The notes: a model not told the origin generated them from the sequence alone. A stretch of DNA of 64,000 bases from Enterobacter bugandensis (GCF_900324475.1 NZ_LT992502.1:4653614-4717613), one strand, 5' to 3'. Counted from the stretch's first letter, positions 24,716 to 40,313 are shown. Numbers and translations are program-made.

Positions 24716-26212
24716 ATGGCTCACTCACATTTATTAGCAGAAAGAATTTCCCGCCTCAGCAGCGCGCTGGAGAAAGGCCTTTACGAGCGTAGCCACGCCA
24801 TTCGCCTTTGCCTGCTGGCGGCATTGAGCGGTGAAAGCGTATTTCTGCTGGGACCGCCGGGCATTGCCAAAAGTTTGATTGCACGCCGCCTAAAGTTCGC
24901 TTTCCAGAACGCTCGCGCATTTGAATATTTGATGACGCGCTTCTCCACGCCAGAAGAAGTTTTCGGCCCGCTTTCTATTCAGGCGCTGAAAGATGAAGGG
25001 CGCTATGAGCGTCTGACGGCGGGCTATCTCCCGGAAGCGGAAATCGTCTTTCTTGATGAGATCTGGAAAGCCGGCCCGGCCATTCTGAATACCCTGCTGA
25101 CGGCAATCAACGAACGTCGCTTCCGCAACGGCGCGAGCGAAGAGAAGATCCCCATGCGCCTGCTGGTGGCCGCGTCAAACGAACTGCCCGAAGCCGACAG
25201 CAGCCTGGAAGCGCTGTATGACCGCATGCTGATCCGCCTGTGGCTGGATAAAGTCCAGGATAAATCAAACTTCCGTTCAATGCTGGTGAGCCAGCAGGAC
25301 GAAAACGAAAACCCGGTGGCACCTTCACTGCAGGTGACGGACGAGGAGTACCATCAGTGGCAGGACGAGATCGGCAAAATTAAGCTGCCCGACGCCGTCT
25401 TTGAGCTGATCTTCATGCTGCGCCAGCAGCTTGATTCCCTGCCTTCCGCCCCGTACGTCTCAGATCGTCGCTGGAAAAAAGCGATCCGTCTGCTCCAGGC
25501 CAGCGCGTTGTTCAGCGGTCGCGACGCGGTCGCCCCTATCGATCTGATCCTGCTAAAAGACTGCCTCTGGCACGACGCAGAAGGCATGAACCTGATGCAG
25601 CAGCAGCTGGACGTTTTGATGACCGGGCACGCCTGGGGGCAGCAGGCGATGCTCAACCAGCTGGGGGCGATTGCCCAACGGCGCATTCAGCTCCAGCAGC
25701 AGCAAAGCGATAAAACCGCGCTAAAAGTGAACCGACTGGGCGGCATGTTCGCCCGCAAACCGCATTACGAGCTACCCGCCGATCTGACCGGCACGACGCT
25801 GACACTGCTGCTCCAGCAGCCCCTCAAGCTGCATGATATGCAGGTGGTGCACATTACGATTGAACGCGAGCCGCTGGCGCAGTGGCTGGATAAGGGCGGG
25901 GAGATCCGCGGAAAGCTCAACGGCATCGGTTTCGCGCAGCCGCTGAATATGGAAGTGGACAGCAGTCAGCACCTGGTGATCCGCGACGTGAGCCTTCAGG
26001 GATCGCGTCTTGCGCTTCCCGGCACCGCCTCGGACAGCGTGCCGGAAGAGATTAAACAGCAGCTGGAAGCGCTGGATACCGAATGGCATCAGCAGCACAC
26101 CCGCTTCAGCGAGCAGCAAAAATGCCTCTTTATTCATAGCGACTGGCTAGGTCGCATTGAAGCCAGCCTGCAGGACGTCAGCGCGCAGATCAAACAGGCG
26201 CGTCAATGCTAA
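24716..26212 (+). CDS. ravA: MoxR-family AAA+ ATPase RavA
   Basis: A 498-residue hexameric ATPase, the E. coli length, that binds lysine decarboxylase LdcI (CadA) and, with ViaA, sensitises cells to aminoglycosides through effects on respiratory complexes. Walker A GPPGIAKS is near residue 48 and Walker B VFLDEI near 108, followed by the triple-helical and LARA domains. I chose the ATG giving [14 protein letters not shown], as in E. coli; a TTG twelve codons upstream is in frame but unlikely. It overlaps viaA by seven bases. Confidence 0.96.
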   Translation: MAHSHLLAERISRLSSALEKGLYERSHAIRLCLLAALSGESVFLLGPPGIAKSLIARRLKFAFQNARAFEYLMTRFSTPEEVFGPLSIQALKDEGRYERLTAGYLPEAEIVFLDEIWKAGPAILNTLLTAINERRFRNGASEEKIPMRLLVAASNELPEADSSLEALYDRMLIRLWLDKVQDKSNFRSMLVSQQDENENPVAPSLQVTDEEYHQWQDEIGKIKLPDAVFELIFMLRQQLDSLPSAPYVSDRRWKKAIRLLQASALFSGRDAVAPIDLILLKDCLWHDAEGMNLMQQQLDVLMTGHAWGQQAMLNQLGAIAQRRIQLQQQQSDKTALKVNRLGGMFARKPHYELPADLTGTTLTLLLQQPLKLHDMQVVHITIEREPLAQWLDKGGEIRGKLNGIGFAQPLNMEVDSSQHLVIRDVSLQGSRLALPGTASDSVPEEIKQQLEALDTEWHQQHTRFSEQQKCLFIHSDWLGRIEASLQDVSAQIKQARQC

Positions 26213-27657
26213 CGCTGGACACGCTCAATATGATGCTGGCCGTCAGCGAGGAAGGGTTGATCGAGGAGGTGGTGATTACCCTTCTGGCATCGCCGCAGCT
26301 GGCGGCCTTCTTTGAAAAATTCCCGAAACTCAAAAAAGCGATGACGGACGATCTCCCGCGCTGGCGCGACAATCTGCGGCAGCGGTTTAAGGAGACAGAA
26401 GTCCCGCCTGAACTGACGGAGGAAGTCGCGGCCTATCAGCAGTGTCAGCGGCTATCGACGCCACAGTTTATCGTCCAGATCCCGCAAACCCTTACCCTGC
26501 TCGATAAAGTCCACTCTCCGTTTGCCAGCCAGGCCAGAACGCTGGTCACAGAAAACGTCACCTTTACCCCGGCGCTGCACACCCTCTTTTTACAGCGCTG
26601 GCGCCTGAGCCTGGTCGTCCAGGCTACCACGCTGAACCAACAGCTTCTGGATGAAGAACGGGAACAGCTGCTCAGCGAAGTCCAGGAACGCATGACGCTG
26701 AGTGGCCAGCTCGAGGAGGTGCTGGTAGAAAATGAAAACGCCGCTGGTCGCCTCTGGGATATGAGCGCCGGGCAGCTGCGGCGCGGGGATTATCAGCTGA
26801 TCGTGAAGTACGGCGACTTTCTTACCCAGCAGCCGGAGCTGATGAAGCTCGCGGAACAGCTCGGCCGCTCGCGAGAGGCCAAATCGGTCCCAAAGAAAGA
26901 TGCCCCGATGGAAACCTTCCGCACCCTTGTACGCGAACCGGCTACCGTGCCGGAGCAGGTCGACGGACTCCAGCAAAGCGATGACATCCTGCGCCTGCTG
27001 CCGACCGAGCTAAGCACGCTGGGGATGACCGAACTGGAGTATGAGTTTTACCGTCGGCTGGTGGAAAAACAGCTTCTCACCTATCGGCTGCACGGCGAAG
27101 CCTGGCGAGAGAAGCTCAGCCAGCGCCCGGTCGTGCATCAGGACTTTGATGAGCAGCCGCGCGGGCCGTTTATTGTCTGCGTGGATACGTCCGGATCAAT
27201 GGGTGGCTTTAACGAGCAGTGTGCGAAGGCGTTCTGTCTGGCGCTGATGCGCGTGGCGCTCGCTGACCGCCGTCGCTGCTTTATCATGCTCTTCTCCAGC
27301 GAAGTCGTGGGCTACGAGCTGACGAACCAGCAGGGCATTGAGCAGGCCATCCGCTTTTTAAGCCAACGTTTTCGCGGCGGCACCGATCTGGCCAGCTGTT
27401 TTCGCAGCATTGTAGAACGGATGCAGGGCGGCGACTGGTACGACGCTGACGCGGTGGTGATTTCCGATTTCATTGCCCAGCGGCTGCCGGAAGATGTGGT
27501 AAATAAAGTGAAGGAGCTGCAGCGCGTGCACCAGCATCGTTTTCATGCCGTGGCGATGTCCGCACATGGAAAACCCGGCATCATGCGCATCTTCGATCAT
27601 ATCTGGCGCTTTGATACCGGGTTGCGTAGCCGTCTGCTCAGACGCTGGCGGCGTTAA
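26206..27657 (+). CDS. viaA: VWA-domain protein ViaA, partner of RavA
   Basis: A 483-residue cytoplasmic protein with a long helical N-terminal region and a C-terminal von Willebrand factor A domain. The MIDAS motif DTSGSMGG begins near residue 327, with a second metal ligand at FRGGTD. It stimulates RavA ATPase and is cotranscribed with it. Its stop codon abuts that of the convergent asnA with no bases between, so no separate terminator exists on this side. Confidence 0.96.
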   Translation: MLTLDTLNMMLAVSEEGLIEEVVITLLASPQLAAFFEKFPKLKKAMTDDLPRWRDNLRQRFKETEVPPELTEEVAAYQQCQRLSTPQFIVQIPQTLTLLDKVHSPFASQARTLVTENVTFTPALHTLFLQRWRLSLVVQATTLNQQLLDEEREQLLSEVQERMTLSGQLEEVLVENENAAGRLWDMSAGQLRRGDYQLIVKYGDFLTQQPELMKLAEQLGRSREAKSVPKKDAPMETFRTLVREPATVPEQVDGLQQSDDILRLLPTELSTLGMTELEYEFYRRLVEKQLLTYRLHGEAWREKLSQRPVVHQDFDEQPRGPFIVCVDTSGSMGGFNEQCAKAFCLALMRVALADRRRCFIMLFSSEVVGYELTNQQGIEQAIRFLSQRFRGGTDLASCFRSIVERMQGGDWYDADAVVISDFIAQRLPEDVVNKVKELQRVHQHRFHAVAMSAHGKPGIMRIFDHIWRFDTGLRSRLLRRWRR

Positions 27658-28650
27658 TTAAAGAAGAGAATCGACGCTTTCACGTACCTGCTGCGGCCAG
27701 ACTCCACATTGCACCTGACCAATGTGAGACAGTTGCAGCAGCAGCATGGTCAGACGGGACTGCCCGATACCGCCGCCGATGGTCTGCGGCATTTCACCGC
27801 GCAGCAGCGCCTGATGCCACTCTAATTTAAGGCGATCTTCATCACCGGTCACCGCCAGCTGGCGCTTCAGCGCCTCTGCATCCACGCGGATCCCCATCGA
27901 AGAGAGCTCAAACGCATCTTCCAGAACCGGGTTCCAGACCAGAATATCGCCGTTCAGACCGGCATATTCGCTTTCGCCCGCGGTGCTCCAGTCATCATAA
28001 TCCGGCGCACGAACGTCGTGACGTTTGCCATCAGACAGTTTGCCGCCGATGCCAATCAGAAATACCGCGCCCAGTTCTTTGGCGATCGCCCGCTCGCGGC
28101 CTTTGGCATCAAGATCCGGGAAGCGGCTCAGCAGTTCCTGGCTGTGGACAAAGTGGATCGTATCCGGCAGGAACGGTACCAGACCAAACTCTTTGCTCAC
28201 GGCCGCTTCGGTCGCTTTGATCCCCGCGTAGATCGCCTCAACGGTGGATTTCAGCGTGCCGACGTGGCGTTCACCATCTCCCATTACTCGCTCCCAGTCC
28301 CACTGGTCAACGTAGACAGAGTGAATTGGGGAGAGGCGGTCTTCATCGGGGCGAAGGGCTTTCATGTGCGTGTAGAGCCCTTCGCCCGCGCTGAAGTCGT
28401 GTTGTCCCAGGGTTTGACGCTTCCACTTCGCCAGGGAATGCACCACTTCGAACTGGGCGTCTGGCAGTGTTTTCACTTTCACCTGTACCGCTTTTTCGCA
28501 TCCAGACAGGTTATCCTGCGTCCCGTCACCCACGCGGCTAAGAATCGGCGCCTGAACTTCAATAAGACCAAGCTTCTCTTCCAGCTGGCGGGAAAAATGG
28601 GATTTTACGAAACTGATCTGGCGTTGTTTTGCGATGTAAGCGGTTTTCAT
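27658..28650 (-). CDS. asnA: Aspartate-ammonia ligase AsnA
   Basis: A 330-residue cytosolic enzyme that makes asparagine from aspartate, ammonia and ATP. It belongs to the class II aminoacyl-tRNA synthetase-like fold. The length and the N-terminal [20 protein letters not shown] match E. coli AsnA. The C-terminal GGGIGQSRL is motif-3-like and carries the conserved arginine. It is divergent from asnC, whose product activates asnA when asparagine is scarce. Confidence 0.98.
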   Translation of the reverse strand: MKTAYIAKQRQISFVKSHFSRQLEEKLGLIEVQAPILSRVGDGTQDNLSGCEKAVQVKVKTLPDAQFEVVHSLAKWKRQTLGQHDFSAGEGLYTHMKALRPDEDRLSPIHSVYVDQWDWERVMGDGERHVGTLKSTVEAIYAGIKATEAAVSKEFGLVPFLPDTIHFVHSQELLSRFPDLDAKGRERAIAKELGAVFLIGIGGKLSDGKRHDVRAPDYDDWSTAGESEYAGLNGDILVWNPVLEDAFELSSMGIRVDAEALKRQLAVTGDEDRLKLEWHQALLRGEMPQTIGGGIGQSRLTMLLLQLSHIGQVQCGVWPQQVRESVDSLL

Positions 28651-28801
28651 TATTTATACTCCTGCGTCCTGTTGATAATGATTAAGCAACAGAACCGGCA
28701 CTTAATTCAATAACCCATCAACAAAAAGCCACCTTAACTTTTGATTCGTTAAAATAAGACGCTAGAATAGACGTATTCATTAATCTTCATAAGAAAAAGC
28801 T

Positions 28802-29260
28802 ATGGAAAATTATCAGATCGACAATCTGGACCGCGGCATCCTTGAGGCCTTAATGGCCAATGCCCGTACAGCCTACGCTGAACTGGCGAAACAGTTTGGC
28901 GTCAGCCCGGGAACCATTCACGTTCGCGTAGAGAAGATGAAGCAGGCAGGGATCATTACCGGTGCGCGCATCGACGTCAGCCCGAAGCAGTTGGGTTACG
29001 ACGTCTGCTGCTTCATCGGCATTATTCTTAAAAGCGCAAAAGACTACCCCTCCGCGCTGGCAAAGCTGAACGCACTCGATGAAGTCACCGAGGCGTACTA
29101 CACCACCGGGCACTACAGCATCTTTATCAAGGTGATGTGCCGCTCCATCGATGCCCTCCAGCAGGTACTTATCAACAAGATCCAAACAATCGATGAAATT
29201 CAGTCCACCGAAACACTGATCTCCCTGCAAAACCCGATCATGCGTACCATCCGCCCGTGA
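28802..29260 (+). CDS. asnC: Transcriptional regulator AsnC (Lrp/AsnC family)
   Basis: A 152-residue regulator with an N-terminal helix-turn-helix (about residues 20-45, AELAKQFGVSPGTIHVRV) and a C-terminal RAM ligand domain that binds asparagine. It activates asnA and represses itself; in E. coli it also affects mioC expression. The 151-base divergent gap with asnA should hold its binding sites. The last codons form a short hairpin, GCCCG/CGGGC. Confidence 0.97.
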   Translation: MENYQIDNLDRGILEALMANARTAYAELAKQFGVSPGTIHVRVEKMKQAGIITGARIDVSPKQLGYDVCCFIGIILKSAKDYPSALAKLNALDEVTEAYYTTGHYSIFIKVMCRSIDALQQVLINKIQTIDEIQSTETLISLQNPIMRTIRP

Positions 29261-29281
29261 TCGGGCAAATTCATTCCCACA

Positions 29282-29290
29282 TTTTCCACA
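29282..29290 (+). promoter_or_regulatory. DnaA box in the mioC promoter region
   Basis: TTTTCCACA fits the relaxed DnaA consensus TTWTNCACA. It lies 61 bases upstream of the mioC start and corresponds to the DnaA site known in the E. coli mioC promoter. A TACAAT at 29316-29321 is a likely -10 element. Confidence 0.7.
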
Positions 29291-29350
29291 GGTAGATCCC
29301 AGCTCGTTCACAGCGTACAATGATCCCCTCTTTATCTGAGCGAGCGATCA

Positions 29351-29800
29351 ATGGCGGACATTACCCTTATCAGCGGCAGCACTCTTGGCGGTGCGGAATA
29401 CGTAGCGGAACATCTGGCTGAAAAGCTGGAAGATGCAGGCTTTTCTACACAAACGCTGCACGGGCCGCTGCTTGAAGATCTCCCGGCTGACGGGGTCTGG
29501 CTGCTGATCACCTCCACGCACGGCGCGGGCGATCTGCCGGATAACCTGCAACCTTTATATGACGAACTGCTGGAACAGCAGCCCGACCTGTCAAACGTCC
29601 GTTTTGGCGCAGTGGGGATCGGCAGTCGTGAATATGACACCTTTTGCGGGGCAATAGAGAAGGTCGAAGCCGCTGTTACCGCTTGCGGAGCAAAACAGCT
29701 GGGTGAAACGCTCAAGATCAACATCCTCGATCATGACATTCCGGAAGATCCAGCCGAGATCTGGCTCGCGGAATGGAAAAATTTACTCAAAAACGATTAA
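29351..29800 (+). CDS. mioC: Flavodoxin-like protein MioC
   Basis: A 149-residue FMN-binding flavodoxin-fold protein (147 in E. coli). The phosphate-binding loop is SGSTLGG at residues 8-14, and THGAGD follows near residue 57. E. coli MioC supports biotin synthase activity in vitro. Transcription from the gene runs straight into oriC, where it can influence initiation. Confidence 0.97.
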   Translation: MADITLISGSTLGGAEYVAEHLAEKLEDAGFSTQTLHGPLLEDLPADGVWLLITSTHGAGDLPDNLQPLYDELLEQQPDLSNVRFGAVGIGSREYDTFCGAIEKVEAAVTACGAKQLGETLKINILDHDIPEDPAEIWLAEWKNLLKND

Positions 29801-29809
29801 AGATCGCGC

Positions 29810-30090
29810 GAACAGATGTGGATAACTCTGGTTAAAAGCTCGTATTAACCCGTAGTTATCCAAAGAACAACCCTAGCGTCGTTTTTGGCCTGTGTATAAA
29901 GTCGCGATCTGATCCCAGCTTATACGGTCCTGGATCACTGATCATTCACAGCAAACGATCCTTCCTAACTGCATGATCTTATTTGCAGGATCGGACTTAT
30001 CCACACGTGTCCGCGATCCTAATAAGAGATCACAATAGAACAGATCTCTAAATAAAAAGATCTTCTTTTTAATAGCCCAGGATCCCAATG
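29810..30090. other. oriC: oriC, chromosomal replication origin
   Basis: Lies between mioC and mnmG as in E. coli, with the unwinding element toward mnmG. Three AT-rich 13-mers, each ending GATC in this orientation, are at 30019-30031, 30034-30046 and 30050-30062. DnaA boxes: R1 TTATCCACA at 29997-30005, R2 TTATCCAAA at 29856-29864, and R4 TGTGGATAA (inverted) at 29817-29825. GATC sites are densely clustered (for example 30015, 30028, 30043, 30059), as needed for Dam methylation and SeqA sequestration. Right-side repeats read CACAATAGAACAGATC as in E. coli oriC. Confidence 0.97.
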
Positions 30091-30174
30091 CTTTCTCGAA
30101 AGACTAAAGTTGAGTAGAATCCACGGCCCGGGCTTCAATCCATTTTCATACCGCTTTACGCGAGGCAGACCACC

Positions 30175-32064
30175 ATGTTTTATCAGGATCCTTTTGACGT
30201 CATCATCATTGGCGGGGGTCATGCAGGCACTGAGGCCGCAATGGCCGCAGCGCGAATGGGTCAGCAGACCCTGCTTTTGACACACAATATCGACACGCTG
30301 GGACAAATGTCCTGTAATCCGGCGATTGGCGGCATTGGGAAAGGACACCTGGTAAAAGAAGTGGATGCACTTGGCGGCTTGATGGCGAAAGCGATCGATC
30401 ATGCGGGCATTCAGTTTAGGATACTAAACGCGAGTAAAGGCCCTGCTGTTCGCGCCACTCGTGCGCAGGCAGACCGCGTGCTTTACCGCCAGGCCGTGCG
30501 CACCGCGCTGGAGAACCAGCCGAACCTGATGATCTTCCAGCAGGCGGTAGAAGATCTTATCGTTGAGAACGATCGCGTCGTGGGCGCCGTGACCCAGATG
30601 GGCCTCAAGTTCCGCGCCAAAGCCGTGGTGCTTACGGTCGGGACATTCCTGGACGGCAAAATCCATATTGGTCTGGACAACTACAGCGGTGGCCGTGCTG
30701 GCGATCCGCCGTCCATTCCGCTGTCTCGTCGTCTGCGTGAACTGCCGCTGCGCGTCAGCCGTCTGAAAACCGGCACGCCGCCGCGTATCGATGCGCGCAC
30801 TATTGATTTCAGCGTACTGGCCCAACAGCACGGCGATAACCCGATGCCGGTTTTCTCGTTCATGGGCAACGCGGCGCAACACCCGCAGCAGGTACCGTGC
30901 TACATCACGCATACCAACGAAAAAACTCATGACGTGATCCGCAATAACCTCGATCGCAGCCCAATGTACGCTGGCGTGATCGAAGGGATCGGCCCACGTT
31001 ACTGCCCGTCGATCGAAGACAAAGTGATGCGCTTTGCCGATCGTAACCAGCACCAGATCTTCCTGGAGCCGGAAGGGCTGACCTCGAACGAAATTTACCC
31101 GAACGGCATCTCCACCAGCCTGCCATTCGACGTGCAGATGCAAATTGTTCGCTCAATGCAGGGGATGGAGAATGCGAAAATCGTTCGCCCTGGCTACGCT
31201 ATTGAGTACGATTTCTTCGACCCACGTGACCTGAAGCCGACGCTGGAGAGCAAATTCATCCACGGCCTGTTCTTCGCGGGGCAGATTAACGGCACCACCG
31301 GCTACGAAGAAGCCGCAGCGCAGGGTTTGCTTGCCGGTCTGAACGCTGCCCGCTTCTCTGCCGAGAAAGAGGGCTGGGCACCGGCGCGTTCTCAGGCCTA
31401 TCTGGGCGTTTTGGTCGACGATCTCTGCACGCTGGGCACCAAAGAACCGTACCGTATGTTTACCTCTCGCGCGGAATATCGTCTGATGCTGCGCGAGGAC
31501 AACGCCGACCTGCGTCTGACCGAGATAGGCCGCGAGCTGGGTCTGGTGGATGACGAACGCTGGACGCGCTTCAACGAGAAGCTGGAACGTATTGAACAGG
31601 AACGTCAGCGCCTGAAAACCACGTGGGTAAACCCACAGGCGGAAACCGCTGCCGAAGTGAACGCTCACTTAACAGCGCCGCTGTCGCGTGAAGCCAGCGG
31701 CGAAGATCTGCTGCGTCGTCCTGAAGTCACATACGAGAATCTGGTCAAACTGACCGCGTTCGCACCGGGCCTTGAAGACGCTGAAGCTGCCGAGCAGGTC
31801 GAAATTCAGGTGAAGTACGAAGGCTACATCGCGCGTCAGCAGGATGAGATCGAAAAACAGCAGCGCAACGAAAACACGCTGCTGCCGGAAATGCTGGACT
31901 ACCGTCAGGTGACGGGCCTTTCCAACGAAGTGATCGCTAAGCTGAACGATCACAAACCGGTATCGATTGGCCAGGCCTCCCGTATCTCGGGCGTTACGCC
32001 GGCGGCGATTTCGATCCTGCTGGTGTGGCTTAAAAAGCAGGGCATGCTGCGCCGTAGCGCGTAA
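30175..32064 (+). CDS. mnmG: tRNA uridine 5-carboxymethylaminomethyl modification enzyme MnmG (GidA)
   Basis: A 629-residue FAD protein that works with MnmE to install cmnm5 on the wobble U34 of several tRNAs. The FAD-binding motif [10 protein letters not shown] is at residues 13-22, the GidA signature [11 protein letters not shown] near 275, and a helical C-terminal tRNA/MnmE-binding domain follows. Same length as E. coli MnmG. Its transcription leaves oriC, and it is followed by rsmG after a repeat pair. Confidence 0.98.
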   Translation: MFYQDPFDVIIIGGGHAGTEAAMAAARMGQQTLLLTHNIDTLGQMSCNPAIGGIGKGHLVKEVDALGGLMAKAIDHAGIQFRILNASKGPAVRATRAQADRVLYRQAVRTALENQPNLMIFQQAVEDLIVENDRVVGAVTQMGLKFRAKAVVLTVGTFLDGKIHIGLDNYSGGRAGDPPSIPLSRRLRELPLRVSRLKTGTPPRIDARTIDFSVLAQQHGDNPMPVFSFMGNAAQHPQQVPCYITHTNEKTHDVIRNNLDRSPMYAGVIEGIGPRYCPSIEDKVMRFADRNQHQIFLEPEGLTSNEIYPNGISTSLPFDVQMQIVRSMQGMENAKIVRPGYAIEYDFFDPRDLKPTLESKFIHGLFFAGQINGTTGYEEAAAQGLLAGLNAARFSAEKEGWAPARSQAYLGVLVDDLCTLGTKEPYRMFTSRAEYRLMLREDNADLRLTEIGRELGLVDDERWTRFNEKLERIEQERQRLKTTWVNPQAETAAEVNAHLTAPLSREASGEDLLRRPEVTYENLVKLTAFAPGLEDAEAAEQVEIQVKYEGYIARQQDEIEKQQRNENTLLPEMLDYRQVTGLSNEVIAKLNDHKPVSIGQASRISGVTPAAISILLVWLKKQGMLRRSA

Positions 32065-32078
32065 TTGACATTGCTTTT

Positions 32079-32145
32079 GGCGGGTGGCGCTTCGCTGACC
32101 CGCCCTACTTATTCGTAGGCCCGGTAAGCGGCAGCGCCACCGGGC
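32079..32145. repeat. Paired REP elements (BIME-like) between mnmG and rsmG
   Basis: Two inverted palindromic units: GGCGGGTGGCG...ACCCGCCCTAC at 32079-32108 and GTAGGCCCGG...CCACCGGGC at 32115-32145. The head-to-head CTAC/GTAG edges are typical of paired REPs. Confidence 0.75.
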
Positions 32146-32171
32146 AAAAAAACTCTCAACAGGTATTCACC

Positions 32172-32795
32172 GTGCTCAACAAACTCTCTCGTCTGCTGGA
32201 TCAGGCAGGTATTTCGCTCACCGATCACCAGAAAAACCAGCTGGTGGCGTATGTCGATATGCTGAACAAATGGAATAAAGCGTACAACCTGACGTCTGTG
32301 CGCGATCCCAACGAGATGCTGGTTCGCCATATTCTCGATAGTATCGTGGTGGCGCCGTACCTGAAAGGTGAACGTTTTATCGACGTGGGGACGGGGCCGG
32401 GTTTGCCGGGCGTTCCGCTGTCGATTGTCCGACCTGAGAGCCATTTCACGCTGCTGGACAGCCTGGGCAAGCGCGTGCGCTTTTTACGCCAGGTTCAGCA
32501 TGAACTGAAGCTCGATAACATCACGCCCGTACAGAGCAGGGTAGAGGAGTTTCCGGCAGAGCCGCCGTTTGACGGCGTTATCAGCCGTGCGTTTGCTTCG
32601 CTCAATGACATGGTGAGCTGGTGTAAGCATCTGCCGGCAGAAGATGGCCGTTTTTATGCGCTGAAAGGACAGCTGCCCGGTGATGAAATTGAACAGCTTC
32701 CGGACGGTTTTAGCGTTGAAACCATCGAGAAATTAAACGTTCCGCAGCTCGACGGTGAACGTCATCTGGTGATAATTAAGCCAAACAATTTTTAA
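32172..32795 (+). CDS. rsmG: 16S rRNA m7G527 methyltransferase RsmG (GidB)
   Basis: A 207-residue SAM-dependent methyltransferase that methylates N7 of G527 in 16S rRNA; its loss gives low-level streptomycin resistance in E. coli. The SAM-binding motif [12 protein letters not shown] starts near residue 66. It starts with GTG, as the MLNKLS N-terminus matches E. coli (same 207 aa). It follows mnmG after the BIME. Confidence 0.97.
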   Translation: MLNKLSRLLDQAGISLTDHQKNQLVAYVDMLNKWNKAYNLTSVRDPNEMLVRHILDSIVVAPYLKGERFIDVGTGPGLPGVPLSIVRPESHFTLLDSLGKRVRFLRQVQHELKLDNITPVQSRVEEFPAEPPFDGVISRAFASLNDMVSWCKHLPAEDGRFYALKGQLPGDEIEQLPDGFSVETIEKLNVPQLDGERHLVIIKPNNF

Positions 32796-33293
32796 AAAAA
32801 TAATAAAAAATGTGGAATTTGTGCTGTTCTGAGTATGTTAAAAAACAGCACAACTACCCGGGATTAACCAGAGAGCGTTTAACCGCTTTTTTACCAGGGA
32901 TTTTCTTGTGGTTAACCTCACGTCGATTATTCATCGTGAAGATAGTCAACTATGAAAATATCAGCCTGCTAAAAGTGGAAGGCTGTAACCAGAACGCAAT
33001 GTTAATTATTTATTAAGAATGTCAATAAAAGGTTTTTATTGTGTACGGGGCTGTTTTGAAAATAGTTGCGATATTTTGTGTTTAATTTCAGAAAGATAAT
33101 CTTGGGCGATTTACGTCTTTGATAAATACAACCTTATCGCAAATGTGTGTTTTGTGATCTCGTGCACGCTTTGTAGTCAACGTTTTCGCGCTGTTTGCAG
33201 TTTTGCTCGAAGGTCGGTGCTTTCTACGAAAGTTAAAAAATAGCGCTGGGGAAAAATATTTAAACATTTATTCACCTTTTCGCTACTTAATGT

Positions 33294-33321
33294 TTGAAAT
33301 CACGGGTACGCACCGTATAAT
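33294..33321 (+). promoter_or_regulatory. Main promoter of the atp operon
   Basis: TTGAAA, a 16-base spacer and a perfect TATAAT, 91 bases before atpI. The bases around it match the E. coli atpI promoter region as I recall. A weaker TTGACT/TTTATA pair lies at 33340-33369. The preceding 32796-33293 is AT-rich and holds no gene I can support. Confidence 0.88.
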
Positions 33322-33411
33322 TTGTCCGCTTTTTGATGCTTGACTCTGAGCCTTAAAGGACGTTTTATACGACACGCGGCATACCTCGAAGGGAGCAGGA
33401 GTAAAAACGTG

Positions 33412-34616
<1,205 letters not shown>

Positions 34617-34647
34617 TTTTTTACCAACACTACTACGTTTTAATTGA

Positions 34648-34937
<290 letters not shown>

Positions 34938-34953
34938 TAAGAGGTATTGTGCT

Positions 34954-35424
34954 GTGAACATGAACGCAACAATCCTCGGCCAGGCCATCGCGTTTATTCT
35001 CTTTGTCTGGTTCTGCATGAAGTATGTATGGCCGCCTTTAATGGCTGCCATCGAAAAACGTCAGAAAGAAATTGCTGACGGTCTGGCTTCCGCAGAACGC
35101 GCTAAGAAAGATTTGGACCTTGCACAGGCCAACGCGACAGACCAGCTGAAAAAAGCGAAAGCTGAAGCTCAGGTAATCATTGAACAGGCTAACAAGCGCC
35201 GTTCTCAGATCCTGGACGAAGCCAAAGCTGAAGCAGAACAGGAACGTACTAAGATCGTGACACAGGCTCAGGCTGAAATTGAAGCTGAGCGTAAACGTGC
35301 TCGTGAAGAACTGCGTAAGCAGGTTGCGATTCTGGCTGTTGCTGGCGCCGAGAAGATCATCGAACGTTCCGTGGATGAAGCTGCTAACAGCGACATCGTG
35401 GACAAACTTGTCGCTGAACTGTAA
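34954..35424 (+). CDS. atpF: ATP synthase F0 subunit b
   Basis: A 156-residue peripheral stalk subunit: one N-terminal membrane helix followed by a long, charged, heptad-rich coiled coil ([18 protein letters not shown]), which dimerises and binds the delta subunit. It begins with GTG behind AGAGGT, as in E. coli. Confidence 0.98.
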   Translation: MNMNATILGQAIAFILFVWFCMKYVWPPLMAAIEKRQKEIADGLASAERAKKDLDLAQANATDQLKKAKAEAQVIIEQANKRRSQILDEAKAEAEQERTKIVTQAQAEIEAERKRAREELRKQVAILAVAGAEKIIERSVDEAANSDIVDKLVAEL

Positions 35425-35438
35425 GGAGGGAGGGGCTG

Positions 35439-35972
35439 ATGTCTGAATTTGTTACGGTAGCTCGCCCCTACGCCAAAGCAGCTTTTGACTTTGCTGTCGA
35501 ACACCAAAATGTCGATCGCTGGCAGAATATGCTGGCGTTTGCCGCTGAGGTGACGAAAAACGAACAAATGGCCGAGTTGCTTTCCGGTGCGTTAGCGCCT
35601 GAAACCCTCGCCGCGTCGTTTATCGCCGTGTGCGGAGAGCAACTGGATGCCAACGGCCAGAACCTGATTAAGGTCATGGCAGAAAATGGTCGTCTCCGTG
35701 TGCTCCCGGATGTTCTCGAGCAGTTTGAGCACTTACGTGCCCTTAGTGAAGCAACTGCAGAAGTCGAAGTGACTTCCGCGACTGAACTGAGTGACGAACA
35801 GCTTGCGAAAATCACCGCCGCGATGGAAAAACGTCTGTCACGCAAAGTTAAGCTGAATTGCAAAATCGATAAGTCTGTAATGGCAGGCGTAATCATCCGC
35901 TCGGGTGATATGGTCATTGATGGCAGCGTACGCGGCCGTCTTGAGCGCCTTGCAGACGTCTTGCAGTCTTAA
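35439..35972 (+). CDS. atpH: ATP synthase F1 subunit delta
   Basis: A 177-residue soluble stalk subunit that fixes subunit b to the top of the alpha3beta3 head. It has a helical N-terminal domain and the conserved C-terminal [13 protein letters not shown] block (here [16 protein letters not shown]). Strong ribosome binding site AAGGAGGGAGG just after atpF. Confidence 0.98.
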   Translation: MSEFVTVARPYAKAAFDFAVEHQNVDRWQNMLAFAAEVTKNEQMAELLSGALAPETLAASFIAVCGEQLDANGQNLIKVMAENGRLRVLPDVLEQFEHLRALSEATAEVEVTSATELSDEQLAKITAAMEKRLSRKVKLNCKIDKSVMAGVIIRSGDMVIDGSVRGRLERLADVLQS

Positions 35973-35984
35973 GGGGACTGGAGC

Positions 35985-37526
35985 ATGCAACTGAATTCCA
36001 CCGAAATCAGCGAACTGATCAAGCAGCGCATTGCTCAGTTCAATGTTGTGAGTGAAGCTCACAACGAAGGTACTATTGTTTCTGTAAGTGACGGTGTTAT
36101 CCGCATCCACGGCCTGGCCGATTGTATGCAGGGTGAGATGATTTCCCTGCCGGGTAACCGTTACGCTATCGCACTGAACCTGGAGCGCGACTCCGTAGGT
36201 GCAGTTGTGATGGGTCCATACGCTGACCTCGCCGAAGGCATGAAGGTTAAGTGTACTGGCCGTATTCTGGAAGTGCCGGTTGGCCGTGGCCTGCTGGGTC
36301 GCGTTGTTAACACCCTGGGTGCGCCAATCGACGGTAAAGGTCCGGTTGAGCACGATGGCTTCTCCCCAATCGAAGTTATCGCACCAGGCGTTATCGACCG
36401 TCAGTCCGTTGATCAGCCAGTGCAGACTGGTTATAAGTCCGTTGACGCCATGATCCCAATCGGTCGTGGTCAGCGTGAACTGATCATCGGTGACCGTCAG
36501 ACCGGTAAAACCGCGATGGCAATCGACGCCATCATCAACCAGCGTGACTCCGGCATCAAATGTGTGTACGTGGCTATCGGCCAGAAAGCGTCCACCATTT
36601 CTAACGTGGTTCGTAAACTGGAAGAGCACGGCGCACTGTCTAACACCATCGTTGTGGTAGCAACCGCGTCTGAATCTGCTGCACTGCAATACCTGGCGCC
36701 ATACGCCGGTTGCGCAATGGGCGAATACTTCCGTGACCGCGGTGAAGATGCGCTGATCGTATACGATGACCTGTCTAAACAGGCTGTTGCTTATCGTCAG
36801 GTTTCCCTGCTGCTCCGTCGTCCACCAGGACGTGAAGCATTCCCGGGCGACGTATTCTACCTCCACTCTCGTCTGCTGGAGCGTGCTTCCCGCGTTAACG
36901 CGGAATACGTCGAGAACTTCACCAAAGGTGAAGTGAAGGGTAAAACAGGTTCTCTGACCGCGCTGCCGATCATTGAAACCCAGGCGGGTGACGTTTCTGC
37001 GTTCGTTCCGACCAACGTAATCTCCATTACCGATGGTCAGATCTTCCTGGAAACCAACCTGTTTAACTCCGGTATTCGTCCGGCTGTTAACCCGGGTATC
37101 TCCGTATCCCGTGTGGGTGGTGCTGCTCAGACCAAGATCATCAAGAAACTGTCCGGTGGTATCCGTACCGCGCTGGCACAGTATCGTGAACTGGCTGCGT
37201 TCTCTCAGTTCGCATCCGATCTGGACGAAGCAACCCGTAAACAACTGAGCCACGGTCAGAAAGTGACCGAGCTGCTGAAGCAGAAACAGTACGCTCCAAT
37301 GTCTGTTGCTCAGCAGGGCCTGGTGCTGTTCGCGGCTGAACGCGGTTACCTCGAAGATGTGGAACTGGCGAAAATCGGTAGCTTCGAAGCCGCTCTGCTG
37401 GCTTACGTCGACCGTGATCACGCTCCGCTGATGCAAGAGATCAACCAGACCGGTGGCTATAACGACGAAATCGAAGGCAAGCTGAAAGCTATCCTCGATT
37501 CCTTCAAAGCAACCCAATCCTGGTAA
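35985..37526 (+). CDS. atpA: ATP synthase F1 subunit alpha
   Basis: A 513-residue non-catalytic nucleotide-binding subunit. P-loop GDRQTGKT starts near residue 169, and the alpha/beta signature [11 protein letters not shown] follows near 366. Same length as E. coli. A GC-rich hairpin (GGCGGCTTG/CAAGCCGCC) lies in the gap to atpG. Confidence 0.99.
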   Translation: MQLNSTEISELIKQRIAQFNVVSEAHNEGTIVSVSDGVIRIHGLADCMQGEMISLPGNRYAIALNLERDSVGAVVMGPYADLAEGMKVKCTGRILEVPVGRGLLGRVVNTLGAPIDGKGPVEHDGFSPIEVIAPGVIDRQSVDQPVQTGYKSVDAMIPIGRGQRELIIGDRQTGKTAMAIDAIINQRDSGIKCVYVAIGQKASTISNVVRKLEEHGALSNTIVVVATASESAALQYLAPYAGCAMGEYFRDRGEDALIVYDDLSKQAVAYRQVSLLLRRPPGREAFPGDVFYLHSRLLERASRVNAEYVENFTKGEVKGKTGSLTALPIIETQAGDVSAFVPTNVISITDGQIFLETNLFNSGIRPAVNPGISVSRVGGAAQTKIIKKLSGGIRTALAQYRELAAFSQFASDLDEATRKQLSHGQKVTELLKQKQYAPMSVAQQGLVLFAAERGYLEDVELAKIGSFEAALLAYVDRDHAPLMQEINQTGGYNDEIEGKLKAILDSFKATQSW

Positions 37527-37577
37527 TCGTCCGGCGGCTTGTCTCAGGGCAAGCCGCCTGGCATTGAGGAGAAGCTC

Positions 37578-39855
<2,278 letters not shown>

Positions 39856-39875
39856 CGCCTTAATCGGAGGGTGAT

Positions 39876-40295
39876 ATGGCAATGACTTACCACCTGGACG
39901 TCGTCAGCGCAGAGCAACAAATGTTCTCTGGTCTGGTCGAGAAAATCCAGGTAACGGGCAGTGAAGGTGAACTGGGTATTTTCCCGGGTCACGCACCGCT
40001 GCTCACCGCCATTAAGCCTGGTATGATCCGCATCGTTAAACAGTTCGGTCACGAAGAGTTTATCTATCTGTCCGGCGGCATTCTTGAAGTGCAGCCTGGC
40101 AGTGTGACCGTTCTGGCCGATACCGCTATTCGTGGCCAGGATCTCGACGAAGCGCGAGCCCTGGAATCGAAGCGTAAGGCTGAAGAGCACATTAGCAGCT
40201 CTCATGGTGACGTGGATTACGCTCAGGCGTCTGCGGAGCTGGCCAAAGCGATCGCGAAACTGCGCGTTATCGAGTTGACCAAAAAAGCGATGTAA
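39876..40295 (+). CDS. atpC: ATP synthase F1 subunit epsilon
   Basis: A 139-residue subunit: an N-terminal beta sandwich ([14 protein letters not shown]) and two C-terminal helices that inhibit ATP hydrolysis. Last gene of the atp operon, with a strong terminator 19 bases downstream. Confidence 0.98.
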   Translation: MAMTYHLDVVSAEQQMFSGLVEKIQVTGSEGELGIFPGHAPLLTAIKPGMIRIVKQFGHEEFIYLSGGILEVQPGSVTVLADTAIRGQDLDEARALESKRKAEEHISSSHGDVDYAQASAELAKAIAKLRVIELTKKAM

Positions 40296-40313
40296 CACCG
40301 GCTTGAAAAGCAC

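Noticed and set aside
32810..33016. A 68-codon open frame between rsmG and the atp promoter
   Set aside because: It has no ribosome binding site, no recognisable similarity, and sits in AT-rich non-coding DNA.
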